Under the pieces are notes generated by a model. It was not told the origin of the DNA. It made no database searches and worked only from the letters and a program-made list of their open reading frames with translations. A DNA stretch of 64,000 bases. It comes from Paraspadella gotoi. Lineage: Eukaryota; Chaetognatha. The position numbers and the translations under genes were made by a program. Position 1 is the first letter of the stretch; each line of letters opens with the position of its first letter. The stretch is taken from NCBI GenBank assembly GCA_051294375.1, contig CM119263.1, positions 2,596,989 to 2,660,988 of the forward strand, given 5' to 3'. Of this stretch, positions 1-12,446 are shown piece after piece.

Positions 1-13
1 CGTAGATCGCCTA

Positions 14-1391
14 TTAGTTTTTTTCGTATTCTCCGGCAAGCGAAACGTCGTCCATAATTTTTTGGAGAACATGTTGCCAATTTTTGTTCCATTGATTTTC
101 GCCGTCACCTTTTTTAATTTCCTGGTTCTCCTTATTTCGAGAACCTGCGCGACAATCACCCCACCCAGATGACGATGCGACGGCGCCTCTTGGCGCAAAC
201 GGAAGAGAGACTCTGTCGTTGAAATCTTCTTCGTACCAGAGGCATTCGTAATCTTCCTCATCGCCATTGCCAATTGGCTGGTCATATTCCCTATATGCTG
301 CGTCGTGGCTGTCGCCGGCGGCGCTGCTCCAAGAGATGGTCTCCAGGCTCGTATCCTCCGAGGATCCGTCTTCATCCGTCGCGGTTCCAGATTCCAAATC
401 GGTCTCCGTCGAGACTTCTGAGAAACGAAGCGAACTCGCGGATCCGATGGTCGAAACTGAAAATCGTTTTAGATCTTCTACTGAGCGGCGCGATAGCGGA
501 GTTCCCTTCGAACGAGCGCCGCTTTCCGGAAACGACGGTCCATCGGATCCGGCGAGAAAGCCGTAGTCGTCGTCGCTGCGATTCGACGAGATGGTGGAGG
601 CCGCGTAAAGCTTGGGCTTTTGACGCCGCGTTTGGAAGAGATTTCCCCAGCAAGAATTCCACGCGGCGCCGTCGACTTTGAGAAGTGAATCGAGATCCTC
701 GTCGCGGCGAGGTTTAGTCGATGATCGGATATTGGGCGAAGACGGGAATTGGTGGGCGTTGAGGGGGGATTTGGTTGGCGCCGACGAAGCGATGGAGGCT
801 GCGTCGAAATTAGATTCTGTCAACGTTAACGTGAAATGCTTATCCGCTCGATATTTCAAATAAATTGCTTAACTTTCATTGTTTATTAAATAAAATACCT
901 TTTTCTTCTAATTCGCACAGCGCGGTCGAAAGGTGGTTTGCGTTGAGAAATAAAAAGCTGGAGATGTTCTCCTCCAGCATCGCGGCTTCCCTCAAAACGT
1001 TGGCCGGCGTCTCCGCCTCCATCGTCTCCCCGTTCCATCGTTTCACTTCGGCGAGGAATGCCAAAGTCTGAGAGAGAATCTTGAAAGTTTTGAGAGTTTC
1101 CGCTGTGTTAGGCTCGCAGCGACGACAACGCTTCCGCGCGGCGATTCTGTCGCGCGTCTCGATGTCCCGTCGGAACAGTTCGAGGTAGCGAAGGCACAGA
1201 CGATGTCCCTTTATTGACGCCACCTCCGCCGGTGTTAGACCCTGCGCGTTTTTCTCGAAGACTCGATTAGCGAGCTGCGGCGTCCGGTCTAGAAGATCGA
1301 CGAGACGTTCCAAGTCGCCCCGAGCGGCGGCTTCGTGAACGAGCCATTCGTCCGACTCAGCTTTATTCTTTTTAACCATTTTTCCTTTCAT
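14..1391 (-). CDS. Ankyrin-repeat protein, uncharacterised (2 coding exons)
   Basis: Two coding exons, 1391-899 and 846-14, separated by a 52-bp GT-AG intron (847-898). Joined they give 1326 bp, about 441 residues. Residues ~12-75 look like one to two ankyrin repeats (LVHEAAARGDLERLVDLL, then GLTPAEVASIKGHRLCLRYL). A basic, Cys-containing linker follows (RCRRCEP). The second exon is a low-complexity, Ser/Asp/Glu-rich tail of ~280 residues with no recognisable domain. If the short intron is retained, the protein stops 9 codons past the donor at a TGA. The start chosen is ATG at 1391; a second ATG lies 4 codons later. Ankyrin repeats bind proteins; the partner is unknown. The acceptor lacks a good pyrimidine tract, so two separate proteins remain possible, but the reading frame joins exactly. 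Confidence 0.6.
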
Positions 1392-2338
1392 CACTTGGAT
1401 TCTCGATTTCGAGACAAAGTGAGCGCGGCTCGAGGAAGAAAACTCTTACCGTCCTCTCTCNNNNNNNNNNTCTCTCTCTCTGCTCTTTTTCTGCGAACTC
1501 GTTGAATTTTCCATTTCATGTCCCTGGCGATGGAATTAAAGAGAAAGGAGGGTCGATCAACCCATTTAAGGCCGCAAATTTTCATTTAATTCCACCGTCA
1601 TTAAAAGCGTCCAACGCACTTGGCGGTCGGCACGAAATTCCTGATCCCGGTTTCGTCTTAGAATTTTTTATAGCGACAATTTATTCGGTCGTTTTAATTG
1701 GAAGCCGGGTAAAGATCGAAACTCTTGAAATAAGCAAGAAAATGGAAGGGGAGTGGCGGCATTGGAATAAACTTTGAATGCCTTATTTAATCCATGTTCT
1801 TAATTATATTGTAGAACATTTTAAAGGAATTTCATCCACAATGCAAGTCAACGATATTTTAGTTTCATTAGGGCGAACGGGAGGTGATCGTGTAAAAAAC
1901 TGCCTGAGTTGTTATTTCTTGTTTCTCAAATTCACATGCTCTGCTCGTTAAGGGACGCATAAAATTGAAAGCCATATAATCAAGTCTTGTATTGTTCTTG
2001 GCATGGAATCTTCAATAGTCGGTCATGCACGTCATTCAATATGGATTTTGCAAGCCAATGACTTTTTTGGGAAGCAGGGAGACACGCAACCATAAAATTA
2101 TACACACTTTACTTTTCTAGAATGCATACGTCATTTTTATTGGAAATTGATTATTAATAATAATAATAATAAAAAGCGAATTATATTCACCCGAACTCAC
2201 AAGTTTAAAAAAATATAGTTATATATATGCAATATTGTTACTATTTTTATAGCGCATTAACTAAACTTATTATTTGCTCGCCTAAAGTGCGAGAAGTAAT
2301 TAATTCCGTTTCTTTTAATCATTTAGACGCCGGCCGTC
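1392..2338. other. Intergenic stretch, no convincing gene
   Basis: AT-rich sequence with an (AAT)n run near 2155 and a CT-rich tract interrupted by an N gap near 1461. I see no supported coding exon. A possible splice acceptor at 2325-2326 would extend the next gene's first exon upstream in frame, so an unseen 5' exon of that gene may lie here. Confidence 0.5.
1461..1470. other. Assembly gap (10 N)
   Basis: Ten N bases inside a TC-rich microsatellite. The gap probably arose because reads could not be placed in the repeat. Confidence 0.95.
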
Positions 2339-2353
2339 GTCCTTCCTCCAATC

Positions 2354-4211
2354 ATGTACGGCGTAACAATAACTTTTCGCAATCGCCATCGTGCGCCGGA
2401 TTTCTTTTGGCGAAGTCGTGACCCTTTGGTCGGAAGGGAGGACGATGGAAATAAACTGACCACCAAGACGCAGACCATTGAGGTACGCAGAATCTAATCC
2501 TTGGAGCAGAATAACTAATCCTTGGAGCTTAGGTCCAACTTATTCTCCCTTCGTGTTTTTCGTATCGCACTTAATTTTGTTCCCAACCTACGTACCTACT
2601 TCTCCCAGGCGGAGGATCAACCTCAACGATTTCAAGGGCAAAAAATGACTCCGATTCGTCAGGAAAAAATGTACACGAGGTAAGTATTTTAACTTGGGTT
2701 TATTTGAAATATTTGTATGACTTTTTTATATTCATTTTGTTTTTCTTTTCGTTATGTTTGAGATTACATAGACGTTCTTTTAACAACGGCAATATTTTTA
2801 TTCTTCAATGTTTTAAACAATCTCAACTTTACCCAAACATTTTTTAAAATATTTCTTGCAGTCGCTCCCAAGAATTCGGGGGAAGAAAATTATATTTTTT
2901 TGGAAACGATTACGCTCAAAGTTCAAAAAGGTAAGGTAGGCAATGAGGGTGAGGTAGTTCATTAAATTAAATGTTCATTTTTTTAAAAATCTTCTCAGTG
3001 AAAAGAAATTAAAGTGTCGGTGCTGGAATAAGCCGGGAATGCCGAAAAGTATAGAGAAAAGAAAGCCGGGTAAGTTCCGTAACGAGGAATTTATACTCCT
3101 TACCTTTTCATCTTCTCTATTTTCAATTTTCTCAGCTCCAAGTTGCTCGCGACTTCTCAACGACGAAATCGTGAGCAAAGACATCGAATCCCAACCTCTC
3201 TCCCAACGACGTCGACTCCGTCAAGTCACTTACCACGAGCAAGTCGGATTTAAGGGTCCTTCCTTCAACGGGCTGAGTTCCGTCAGGTCCCCCAAACTTC
3301 CTTACTGCATGAGAAGAGCCGAGGTTAGTCACGATTGCTTCGTCTCGTTTTCTATCTTCTATTTACGGAATCAACCAAACACGTGATTTTAGATCCATTG
3401 GCTCNNNNNNNNNNACTCGGGCGCCGATGTTTTCACTGACCGGTCGAAAGATGCCCGTTTTCCCGCCGTGCCCACTTCTCTCATGACCCGATCGAGGAAA
3501 GTAAACAAGATAGAGGGCGACACTCTCGACTTGAGCTCCTCTTTGTTCCGAATTCCTTCAGCCAAAAACAATCCTTCGATCAAAGTCGGTCGCGTCGAGG
3601 TTCGCTTCCTAATTATAAATTAATTATCAATAGTGGGGAGTCGATGACAAGGCTTTTCATTTCGCCTCATCTCCACAGAGCGACGCGCCCGCCAAGATGC
3701 TCTTCCTCCGCAGCGGTCGCCCGATTTCTGCCGTCGCTGCCGCTGACGAAACTAACCTGGAGGCGACTCGCGCTTCGACGGTCCTGCCCGATCACGTGGG
3801 ACGTCTCAGATCACCAGCGGTCAAGTACCGTCGGGCGGCGATTCACACTCCCTCCTTTTCACGTCTCGGCGTCGTGGAGGTTTGTTCAACCGGCGGTCCG
3901 GCTGTCATTGTATATCTGATAAATCTATTCTAAATTCTATTTTGGCAGAAGATCTCCGATGAGGAGCCGACGACTAAAGCAATGGGACCGGCAAGAAATC
4001 TACGGTTGGCCGTCGAACCAGCCCTCGACCACGGAGATTTTGCCATGACTGAACTCGCACAAGGTATTTTTGTTAATTTTTTTGCGTCTATTTATACAAT
4101 ATACAATCCTTATACATCCTTTTTTTGGTAGGCGATTACGATATGACGCCGGCTGCCTTAAAAATCATTCAAAACATTAAATGTCTGAACGACTTTCGCG
4201 GGAAAAAATGA
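2354..4211 (+). CDS. Unrecognised basic protein, 9 exons (intact copy)
   Basis: Exons: 2354-2482, 2609-2679, 2862-2930, 2999-3069, 3136-3323, 3393-3599, 3679-3879, 3949-4063, 4132-4211. All have GT-AG borders and they sum to 1131 bp (376 residues). I do not recognise the protein. It is rich in Arg, Lys and Ser, with no signal peptide or membrane segment, has a CRCW cluster near residue 95, and ends in a short conserved-looking segment (GDYDMTPAALKIIQNIK). A nuclear or cytoskeletal role would be a guess. An N gap in exon 6 (3405-3414) is supplied by copy 2. ATG at 2354 is the first in-frame Met, but the frame is open back to a possible acceptor at 2325-2326, so an upstream exon may exist. AATAAA overlaps the stop codon (4211-4216). 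Convergent with PDI. Confidence 0.65.
3405..3414. other. Assembly gap (10 N) inside exon 6
   Basis: In copy 2 the same place reads ATCCCAGTCA, exactly ten bases between identical flanks. Inserting them keeps the exon open. Confidence 0.95.
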
Positions 4212-4508
4212 ATAAATATTTATCATGACAATGCCAAAACTAAGTCGTTATTTGTATTTGTTACACTCAAATACTTTGTTTGTTATGAACAACTCTCAAT
4301 TATTGTTCAGAAATACAATTTTATTCAGTTGAACGTAGAATTAACAATAATTATTTAATTGTTATGGAATAGAAAATCAAATTCGGCTAACAGCTTGACT
4401 AGAAAGGCTCACGATGTTTGTTTTTTTTTAAATAATACTGACGTAAACAATAAAATGGATTAGAAAAATGTATAAGTTGATCAGTTGAAGAAAACTAATT
4501 TGCATGTT

Positions 4509-6750
4509 TTACAATTCCTCCTTGCTTTTATCTGCTTGCTTTTCTTCGCTCTCCTCTTTGCTCTCCTCTTCTTTGCTCTCTTTTTGTTCCTCATCAGATT
4601 CTTCCTCTTCTTCCTGCTCCTCCTCCTCCTCCTCCTCCACTTTTCCACCGCTCTCCAAAAATTTCGTGAGCGCCTCCAGAGTTCGCGCTCCCTGATTTGT
4701 AATTTATAAACTAAATACAACTCGAAACGAGTTTAAACAATATCGTAAAGAACAAAACAAACTCGAACCTTATAGTCAACGACGCTGCCGTCGGCTTTAA
4801 AGTATTTGATGGTAGGAAAGCCTTGTACACGAACGTCTTTCAATTCGTTCGCCGTCGCGTCCATCTTAGTGATTAAGATTTCTGTGTTATCCTGAAATAA
4901 AAATACAAAAAGTCAGGATTAGTCCCAATTAGCTAATCGAGACGCTCAACTCATTCTCGCCTCAAACTTTTCGGCCAGCTCGTTGTAGATCGGCTCCAGC
5001 TTCTTGCAATGACCGCACCAAGGAGCGTAGAATTCTACGAGGACATTTTTCCCTCCTTGGACGATAGATTCGAAGTTCGACCCGACGAGGACCTTGACGG
5101 GTTTCGCGTCCCAATCTTCCGGCAGAGGCGCGGCTTTGAGGTGGCGCTGTCGAGGAATTGCGTTCACTGTCACTGATCCTCTCTATCTTAATAGTATTCT
5201 TTGACGACAGTCGAACTTACCTCCACTTCACCCGCCAAAACTTTCGTGGCAAAAATTCGCAAATTGTCTTCGCTCAATGTTGGATCTTCGGGTTTAAATC
5301 GCTCAGTGTCGTCGCTGAAGTTTACGCTCCAAATAATCGGCTCGATTTTATTTCCTGAGAAAAACGAAATTCTCTTATCTAAAGATGAGTTATTAAATCT
5401 CTTTTTAAATTTCAGTGGTTCACCTTCTGAAGGTTCTTCCTCGTCGAAAAACCGCAGTACTCCCGCGTTACTTTCTTTATCCGCGTCGATCCACATGAAC
5501 GACATCTTAAGCGAAAAAAAAGCGTAACATATCATAACATGGACCTGGAAAAACCAACCTCCCTTCATACCCCCCCACCACTCGCGCGAACCTGGCCTTT
5601 AAACTCCCAGGCGACAGTTTTAACGGTCGCCTTGTGATCCTCGATATTGGCCAGAGTCCCGGACATGATGACGAGCATATGCTTCTTGATGTCGGAGGCG
5701 AAGACTCTGCTGGAGGAGGTGTCGTCAAACTCCGCACCGATCGGCACCAGATTCCGCTGAAAAGAGAAATCGGCACAAGTTTTAGCTATCGATCGAAAAG
5801 CTAATGACGGCGAACGTACCTTGACGAAAGATTCGATGCCTTCCGGGTTAAAAGCCTCGCTCTCAGCCAGTAAAGTGAATTTTTCCTCGTCGTAGTCAGA
5901 ATAGAGAATCAAACCGGGTTTGTGCGTTTGCGCCTCCATGATCTTTTTGCGAAAACAGGAAGAGAATGTCAAAAACAAATCTTTCGTGACATAAAACTCA
6001 AAACATATTCTTTCACGATTTCGTAGTGATTAACTCACGTCCTTATCGTTCGTGATGGCATATTCCACGCTGTCGTCTATATCGGCCGCTTTCACAAATG
6101 TTTTGACCTCTTCAGAATCCGGATTCGGAAAGTATCCAATGACGCAGGGAGACGTTGTCTTCTGGAATCTCTCCACCTGAGGGAAAGGCGGAAAGAGAGC
6201 GATTAAGAAGACAGATGTTTGAGCTCAACTAAAAACCCAAAATTATTTCACCTCAGCAGCCGTGGCAAGCAGCCTGGCCGGATCGCCCGTCTTCTTCTTC
6301 AGCCAAGCGATGATCTGTTCGGTCTCTCTTCCTCCTTTGAAGTCGCGAGGAACTCCGTTGACGAAGAACTTGATGGTGGGGAATCCTCTGACCTCAAACT
6401 GGCTTGCTAGCTGCTTCTCCGTAGTTGCGTCGACCTTCAGAGATGGAAACGTTCGTTGCACATATGCTCTTATTCGTAGGCGAAAGTCTCGTTAAAAATC
6501 AACTAACTTTGGCGAGGCGGATGTCCGATTTTTCCTCTTTCAGCTTCCGAGCTGCCTCCGCGTAATTCGGCGCGAGCGCTTTGCAGTGTCCACACCAGGG
6601 GGCGTAGAACTCCACCAGGATGTGTTGGTACTGAAGGATGGCATTCATGAAGTTCCCTTGGTTCAGCACGAGAACCTCATCCTCTTCGGGAAATTCCTCC
6701 GAAAAAGTTCTCGAAGGCAGAGCGAACAAGAGAAAGAAAAAGATTTTCAT
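4509..6750 (-). CDS. P4HB: Protein disulfide-isomerase A1 (P4HB), 10 exons
   Basis: Oxidises, reduces and isomerises disulfides of proteins folding in the ER lumen; in animals it is also the beta subunit of collagen prolyl 4-hydroxylase. Exons (5' to 3'): 6750-6508, 6434-6252, 6176-6039, 5942-5820, 5756-5592, 5505-5424, 5354-5221, 5182-4961, 4891-4769, 4691-4509; 1596 bp, 531 residues (human 508). Visible: N-terminal signal peptide ([13 protein letters not shown]), a-domain [14 protein letters not shown], b and b' domains, a'-domain LPEDWD..PVKVLVG then [14 protein letters not shown], an acidic Glu-rich tail, and a C-terminal KEEL ER-retrieval signal. Both CGHC active sites are intact. The intron after exon 8 appears to use a GC donor (GAG|GCGAGA). 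The exon 8 acceptor is weak and could be shifted by a few codons. Confidence 0.95.
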
Positions 6751-8401
6751 TTTTTATTTCCTTTAAAAAAAAAAGGTTAATACAAATCTTTTTCTCGGTA
6801 AGATGAAGCAGAACAAGGTTTGTTTGTATTGTACCGTTGCTAAGCATTTTTCGTTCAAGATCCTCGTTAGTCTTTTAGTATCGTAGCTATGTTACGACAG
6901 GAAGTGTAACCGATAACTTTACGTTCTTTGAAACAAATATAACTGAAAATAATTTAAAAGACTTTACCTAATACGCGTTAGTTTTTCTTAACAGCTACAT
7001 ATTTTTTCAAGTTATTCGAAATTATTAAAAGGCATGCGTTTGTGTTTGTTTACACACGCTTACTGCAAGTTTAAGTTTACCCGAAAAAAAAAATGTAATT
7101 TCGAGTTTAACCGCGGTTTGGGAGACGCATAGTCTTAAGTGGAGAGGCCCGGCTCAGGATCGATCTGGATTTCATCTCAAGTACGGAGTCGCGCTTCAAC
7201 AACAACAACAACAACATCTTCATCGGATTCCAAACAAACAAAAGAAGAGTTGAGATTAACGCACTTCTGGGCGCCATCGAGAACAAAGAGGCCCTGAGTT
7301 TAAACCCACCCTAAAGGGCAAAGGGAATGGATTTGTATTTAAAAACCGTTCGTTCCATGATGGAAAGATAAGTCGCCTCAACTTTCCTTAGTTTCAGGAG
7401 CTATTAAAACTTGTAATATAATTTTATTTTAAATTCTTTTCTGATTTGATTGAGCTATCTTTGATTCAAAATATAGGTACGCGGTATAATAACAATAAAG
7501 CATATGAAACTTTGTTTAACAAAAAGTATTAATAAAATTTATTTGATTTAAGTATATAGTTATTAAATTATAATATACAAAAAGCGTAATAATAATATTG
7601 TACGCCACAGTTGTACTTTTAATCATATTTTGATTAAGGTTAACTCATTTAAATGAGAAAAAATTAAAATTATTGAATATATAAATTAATTTTTTAAATT
7701 TTTTTTAAAAAAGCCTCATAATTGTTCAGTTTTGTTTCTTTTCCATCATTGTATGTTCTTCATCGAAGAATGTTAAACTTCTATTACAACGGCACAATTC
7801 TCTCTCTCCTTTTTATTATTACTATTTTCGTCTTCACTATCAAGTTTACATGTTTGTTTTTCCCTAAACACAGTTTATTTATACATTCTTACATCACCAG
7901 ACGTAATTTGAACATGAGTAACGATTGAAATCCCGTTGTGCTATTAAATCGGAATAATGAATCATAATGATGACGAAGGCGACGCTATTATATTAACGAT
8001 TTTATCGAGGCTCTTCGGTCCTCGTTATCCTTATACAAATCGATTTCCTTTTATTTTCCTTTTCATTCTCCTTTTTTCCCCTTTTCGTCGAATACAAAAT
8101 TTAACCGAATTTCGTAAATGGATGGATGACATCCGACGAAGCCGTATCTCAGATCGCTTGTCAAGATTTTTTGTCGTAAAATTCAATCAAATCAAACTAT
8201 TGCATCCATTGTCAAAGAATTCATTGTCCAGTTACACGAAGATCTTTAAAGGTCTCGCCTATAATTGTGCTGGTTATAACTACATCTTATTCATAAACGA
8301 ATCAAGGAAATGGAAAATCGCTTTCTCAGAGAGTCGAATGGATAAGGGAGCCAAGGATGAGCTGACGCCAACGAAATTGCGATAACGAATCGCGTTTCCC
8401 A

Positions 8402-8432
<31 letters not shown>

Positions 8433-8776
8433 ATGAAACTCACCTCGATACGATAATCGTAACTCCGGGTTTCGGTCAACCCGACGACCACCACGAAAGT
8501 AAAATCCATCGACGGTTCACCTCGACTCACCTTCCATTCAAAGCTCTGGTCCCACGTAAACCTACCCTGTCATTACGAATGTGGGGTCCGAACCTCGCGT
8601 CGAATTATCGGCCAATTATCGATGGGACATCGAAGGCCTTTTGTTCGCGAATGACGTTTTCACGGGATCACAGACGAGACGATCGAAACGAGGGGGGGTC
8701 GAGGGTGATCGAAAAGAGGGAAAAGAAAAAGGAGAAACAATGGCGTCCAATTCCGAGACATCGATTTTAAGTGAGT

Positions 8777-8841
<65 letters not shown>

Positions 8842-9024
8842 CTCTCTCGCTCCTCTCTCTCTCTCTCTCTCTCTCTCACTTCTCTCTCTCTCTTTCTCTC
8901 TCTCTCCATCGTCGTCTCCCACTCCATCTCGTCAAGAGCTATTTTCCATTACCACCGGCGCCACGGACTACGGCAATAAATCCCCCCTCATTTCTCCCCC
9001 TCTAAATCCACTCCGCTCTTCTCT

Positions 9025-9101
<77 letters not shown>

Positions 9102-9577
9102 TCTTTCTTTCCCTAAGAAGGTCAATTTTTTTTCAACGGAAGCGTTTGCTTGATTGTTGAAGCGATTGTTACAAGCTTCTTAGATACTAAATCTTTATTA
9201 TTTAATGTCGCTTATCTTGACTAAAATTATTATATTATTTCTTGTTCTACTTTGAATCCTACGATTTCAGATATTCGTCAGATACTAGATACTTTACTGA
9301 TACTAGTCAAGACTGCACGGCCTAGATCCTCCTTTTAACTAGACGCTAAAAAAAAATATTTATTTTTAATCCACTACAATGATGTCGAATTCGATAACTA
9401 CTCACTAACTATTAGTATAATATAGCTACTAGTATTAAACTATTATTTTAAATTTCGGACTAAATTGACTACGGTTTAATTATTATTTATCTATTTTGGG
9501 AAGTTTGACGAATTTGGTTGAGGATTCATCACACTTTTGGCCAAAGCCCTTTGAACCGTCCCACCTTCCGGAACTTC
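6751..9577. other. Intergenic DNA of copy 1, repeat-rich
   Basis: AT-rich spacer between the divergent 5' end of PDI and the 3' end of CFAP58. It contains (AAC)n near 7200, a (CGA)n run at 8402-8431, and long (CT)n arrays at about 8778-8905 and 9022-9097. A 142-codon open frame at 7957-8385 is broken in copy 2. An exon-like open stretch on the minus strand at about 8440-8560 ends in a GTGAGT donor but matches nothing I know. No supported gene. Confidence 0.6.
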
Positions 9578-10326
9578 TTAATTTTTCTTCCAATTTCTGT
9601 CCAAGATAATTTTTGATAATTTCATAATGTTATGTTGCTTATCGAATCTTACAGTCACATTGTGGGCTAGACTATTTCGACCTGATAGTCTTTCTTCATC
9701 CGCAGATACTCCGTTCTGTTCTCGTTGGCCTTCATCTCCAACTGCTGTTTCTCCTCGGCGTCCTGGACAGCCTTGGCGCGCCAGACTGCCAACTCGCCCA
9801 GCATTGCCTGATTGTTGCTTGTCTTTTTCTAGTTTAAATTGAGCGGATTCTCATGACAACCTCACAATTAATGACAATATGTAAGAGATGATTATTTAAT
9901 ATGATATCTAATGAGATTAAATTTCTCAATCTTATTTACATAATACATATTGTAGTGTTAAATGTAAATGAGTTCATTTTGATTTTGGAATTGAATACTA
10001 GTTCTGTTTTTCGGTTCTAAGCCACTATTCTGTATATCGAATATTTTATCATAAGATTTAAATATTCTCTAAAAATATTTACTGACATAATTTGTAATTT
10101 GTCTAAATTATAGTCACGACATAAAGGCACTCATTTAATCAGTATATAATGATAGCGATTAAACTTTCAGCTCACCCTGATCGTCCTGTTAGCGGCGGCC
10201 AACTTCTCGGCATCTTGTGGTCCCGGCAATCGCCGGATCATACGCCCTTGCTCGTCGACGAGCCGTTCCAAATCCTCCAAGCTCCTCTCTTTATGCTCTA
10301 CTTCTTCCGTCTTTCTGATGAGGCGG
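9578..10326 (-). pseudogene. CFAP58 3' fragment (exons 15 partial and 16), copy 1
   Basis: Repeats the last exon (about 9828-9578) and the 3' part of exon 15 (10326-10176) of the CFAP58 gene whose full form ends at 17497. Exon 15 is cut at 10326, where the sequence jumps to the start of copy 2. Exon 16 has lost one T within CTTTCTTTCATC (around 9690), which shifts the frame. It cannot be expressed as it stands and is most likely the error-prone end of a contig. Confidence 0.85.
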
Positions 10327-10341
10327 GTCCTTCCTCCAATC

Positions 10342-12146
10342 ATGTACGGCGTAACAATAACTTTTCGCAATCGCCATCGTGCGCCGGATTTCTTTTGGCG
10401 AAGTCGTGACCCTTTGGTCGGAAGGGAGGACGATGGAAAATAAACTGACCACCAAGACGCAGACCATTGAGGTACGCAGAATCTAATCCTTGGAGCAGAA
10501 TAACTAATCCTTGGAGCTTAGGTCCAACTTATTCTCCCTTCGTGTTTTTCGCTATCGCACTTAATTTTGTTCCCAACCTACGTACCTACTTCTCCAGGCG
10601 GAGGATCAACCTCACGATTTCAAGGGCAAAAAATGACTCCGATTCGTCAGGAAAAAATGTACACGAGGTAAGTATTTTAACTTGGGTTTATTTGAAATAT
10701 ATTTGTATGACTTTTTATATTCATTTTGTTTTCTTTCGTCATGTTTGAGATTACATAGACGTTCTTTAACAACGCCAATATTTTTATTCTTCAATGTTTT
10801 AAACAATCTCAACTTTACCCAAACATTTTTTAAAATATTTCTTGCAGTCGCTCCCAAGAATTCGGGGAAGAAAATTGTATTTTTTTGGAAACGATTACGC
10901 TCAAAGTTCAAAAGGTAAGGTAGGCAATGAGGGTGAGGTAGTTCATTAAATTAAATGTTCATTTTTTTAAAAAATCTTCTCAGCTGAAAAGAAATTAAAG
11001 TGTCGGTGCTGGAATAAGCCTGGAATGCCGAAAAGTATAGAGAAAAGAAAGCCGGGTAAGTTCCGTAACGAGGAATTTATACTCCTTACCTTTTCATCTT
11101 CTCTATTTTCAATTTTCTCAGCTCCAAGTTGCTCGCGACTTCTCAACGACGAAATCGTGAGCAAAGACATCGAATCCCAACCTCTCTCCAACGACGTCGA
11201 CTCGTCAAGTCACTTACCACGAGCAAGTCGGATTTAAGGGTCCTTCCTTCAACGGGCTGAGTTCCGTCAGGTCCCCCAAACTTCTTACTGCATGAGAAGA
11301 GCCGAGGTTAGTCACGATTGCTTCGTCTCGTTTTCTATCTTCTATTTACGGAATCAACCAAACACGTGATTTTAGATCCATTGGCTCATCCCAGTCAACT
11401 CGGGCGCCGATGTTTTCACTGACGGTCGAAAGATGCCCGTTTTCCCGCCGTGCCCACTTCTCTCATGACCGATCGAGGAAAGTAACAAGATAGAGGGCGA
11501 CACTCTCGACTTGAGCTCCTCTTTGTTCCGAATTCCTTCAGCAAAAACAATCCTTCGATCAAAGTCGGTCGCGTCGAGGTTCGCTTCCTAATTATAAATT
11601 AATTATCAATAGTGGGGAGTCGATGACAAGGCTTTTCATTTCGCCTCATCTCCACAGAGCGACGCGCCCGCCAAGATGCTCTTCCTCCGCAGCGGTCGCC
11701 CGATTTCTGCCGTCGCTGCCGCTGACGAAAACTAACTGGAGGCGACTCGCGCTTCGACGGTCCTGCCCGATCACGTGGGACGTCTCAGATCACCAGCGGT
11801 CAAGTACCGTCGGGCGGCGATTCACACTCCCTCCTTTCACGTCTCGGCGTCGTGGAGGTTTGTTCAACCGGCGGTCCGGCTGTCATTGTATATCTGATAA
11901 ATCTATTCTAAATTCTATTCTATTCTATAGATCTATTCTACGGGATTGGTCTATTGCCGTACCACGGACGAATTTTGCCATGACCTGAACTCGCACAAGG
12001 TATTTATGTTAATTTTTTTGCGTCTATTTATACAATATACAATCCTTATACATCCTTTTTTGGTAGGCGATTACGATATGACGCCGGCTGCCTTAAAAAT
12101 CATTCAAAACATTAAATGTCTGAACGACTTTCGCGGGAAAAAATGA
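10342..12146 (+). pseudogene. Frameshifted second copy of the unrecognised 9-exon gene
   Basis: Counterpart of 2354-4211. One extra A in exon 1 (GGAAAATAA) creates a stop, one A is lost in exon 2 (CCTCACG), single bases are lost in exons 5 and 6, and exon 8 has lost its acceptor and first two thirds, replaced by TATTC-like sequence near 11915-11960. The final exon and stop are preserved. Its exon 6 supplies the ten bases missing at 3405-3414. Confidence 0.85.
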
Positions 12147-12446
12147 ATAAATATTTTATCATGACAATGCCAAAACTAAGTCGTTATTTGTATTTGTTAC
12201 ACTCAAATACTTTGTTTGTTATGAAACAACTCTCAATTATTTGTTCAGAAATACAATTTTATTCATTGAACGTAGAATTAACAATAATTATTTAATTGTT
12301 ATGGAATAGAAAATCAAATTCGGCTAACAGCTTGACTAGAAAGGCTCACGATGTTTGTTTTTTTTTAAAATAATACTGACGTAAACAATAAAATGGATTA
12401 GAAAAATGTATAAGTTGATCAGTTGAAGAAAACTAATTTGCATGTT

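Larger units (their letters stand above)
2339..10326. repeat. Copy 1 of a ~7.95-kb direct repeat (probable contig overlap)
   Basis: This segment is repeated almost base for base at 10327-18247, differing mainly by single-base insertions and deletions, often in homopolymers, in exons and introns alike. It ends abruptly inside CFAP58 exon 15, at the shared GAGGCGG near 10320-10326, and is followed at once by the start of copy 2. The unrecognised gene at 2354 and PDI are in frame only here, whereas the CFAP58 last exon in this copy carries a 1-base deletion. Errors thus increase toward the inner junction, as expected of a contig end. Confidence 0.9.

Noticed and set aside
7957-8385. 142-codon open frame between PDI and CFAP58
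   Set aside because: Broken by indels in the second copy, AT-rich composition, no motif.
8430-8570. Exon-like minus-strand stretch ending in GTGAGT
   Set aside because: No flanking exons or family match. Its presence in both copies is not independent evidence, since they are probably the same locus.
8771-9160. Long Ser/Leu or Arg/Glu open frames over CT/GA arrays (also near 16.7, 19.1, 25.4, 33.0, 53.6 and 54.5 kb)
   Set aside because: Dinucleotide repeats give open frames in all phases; not coding.
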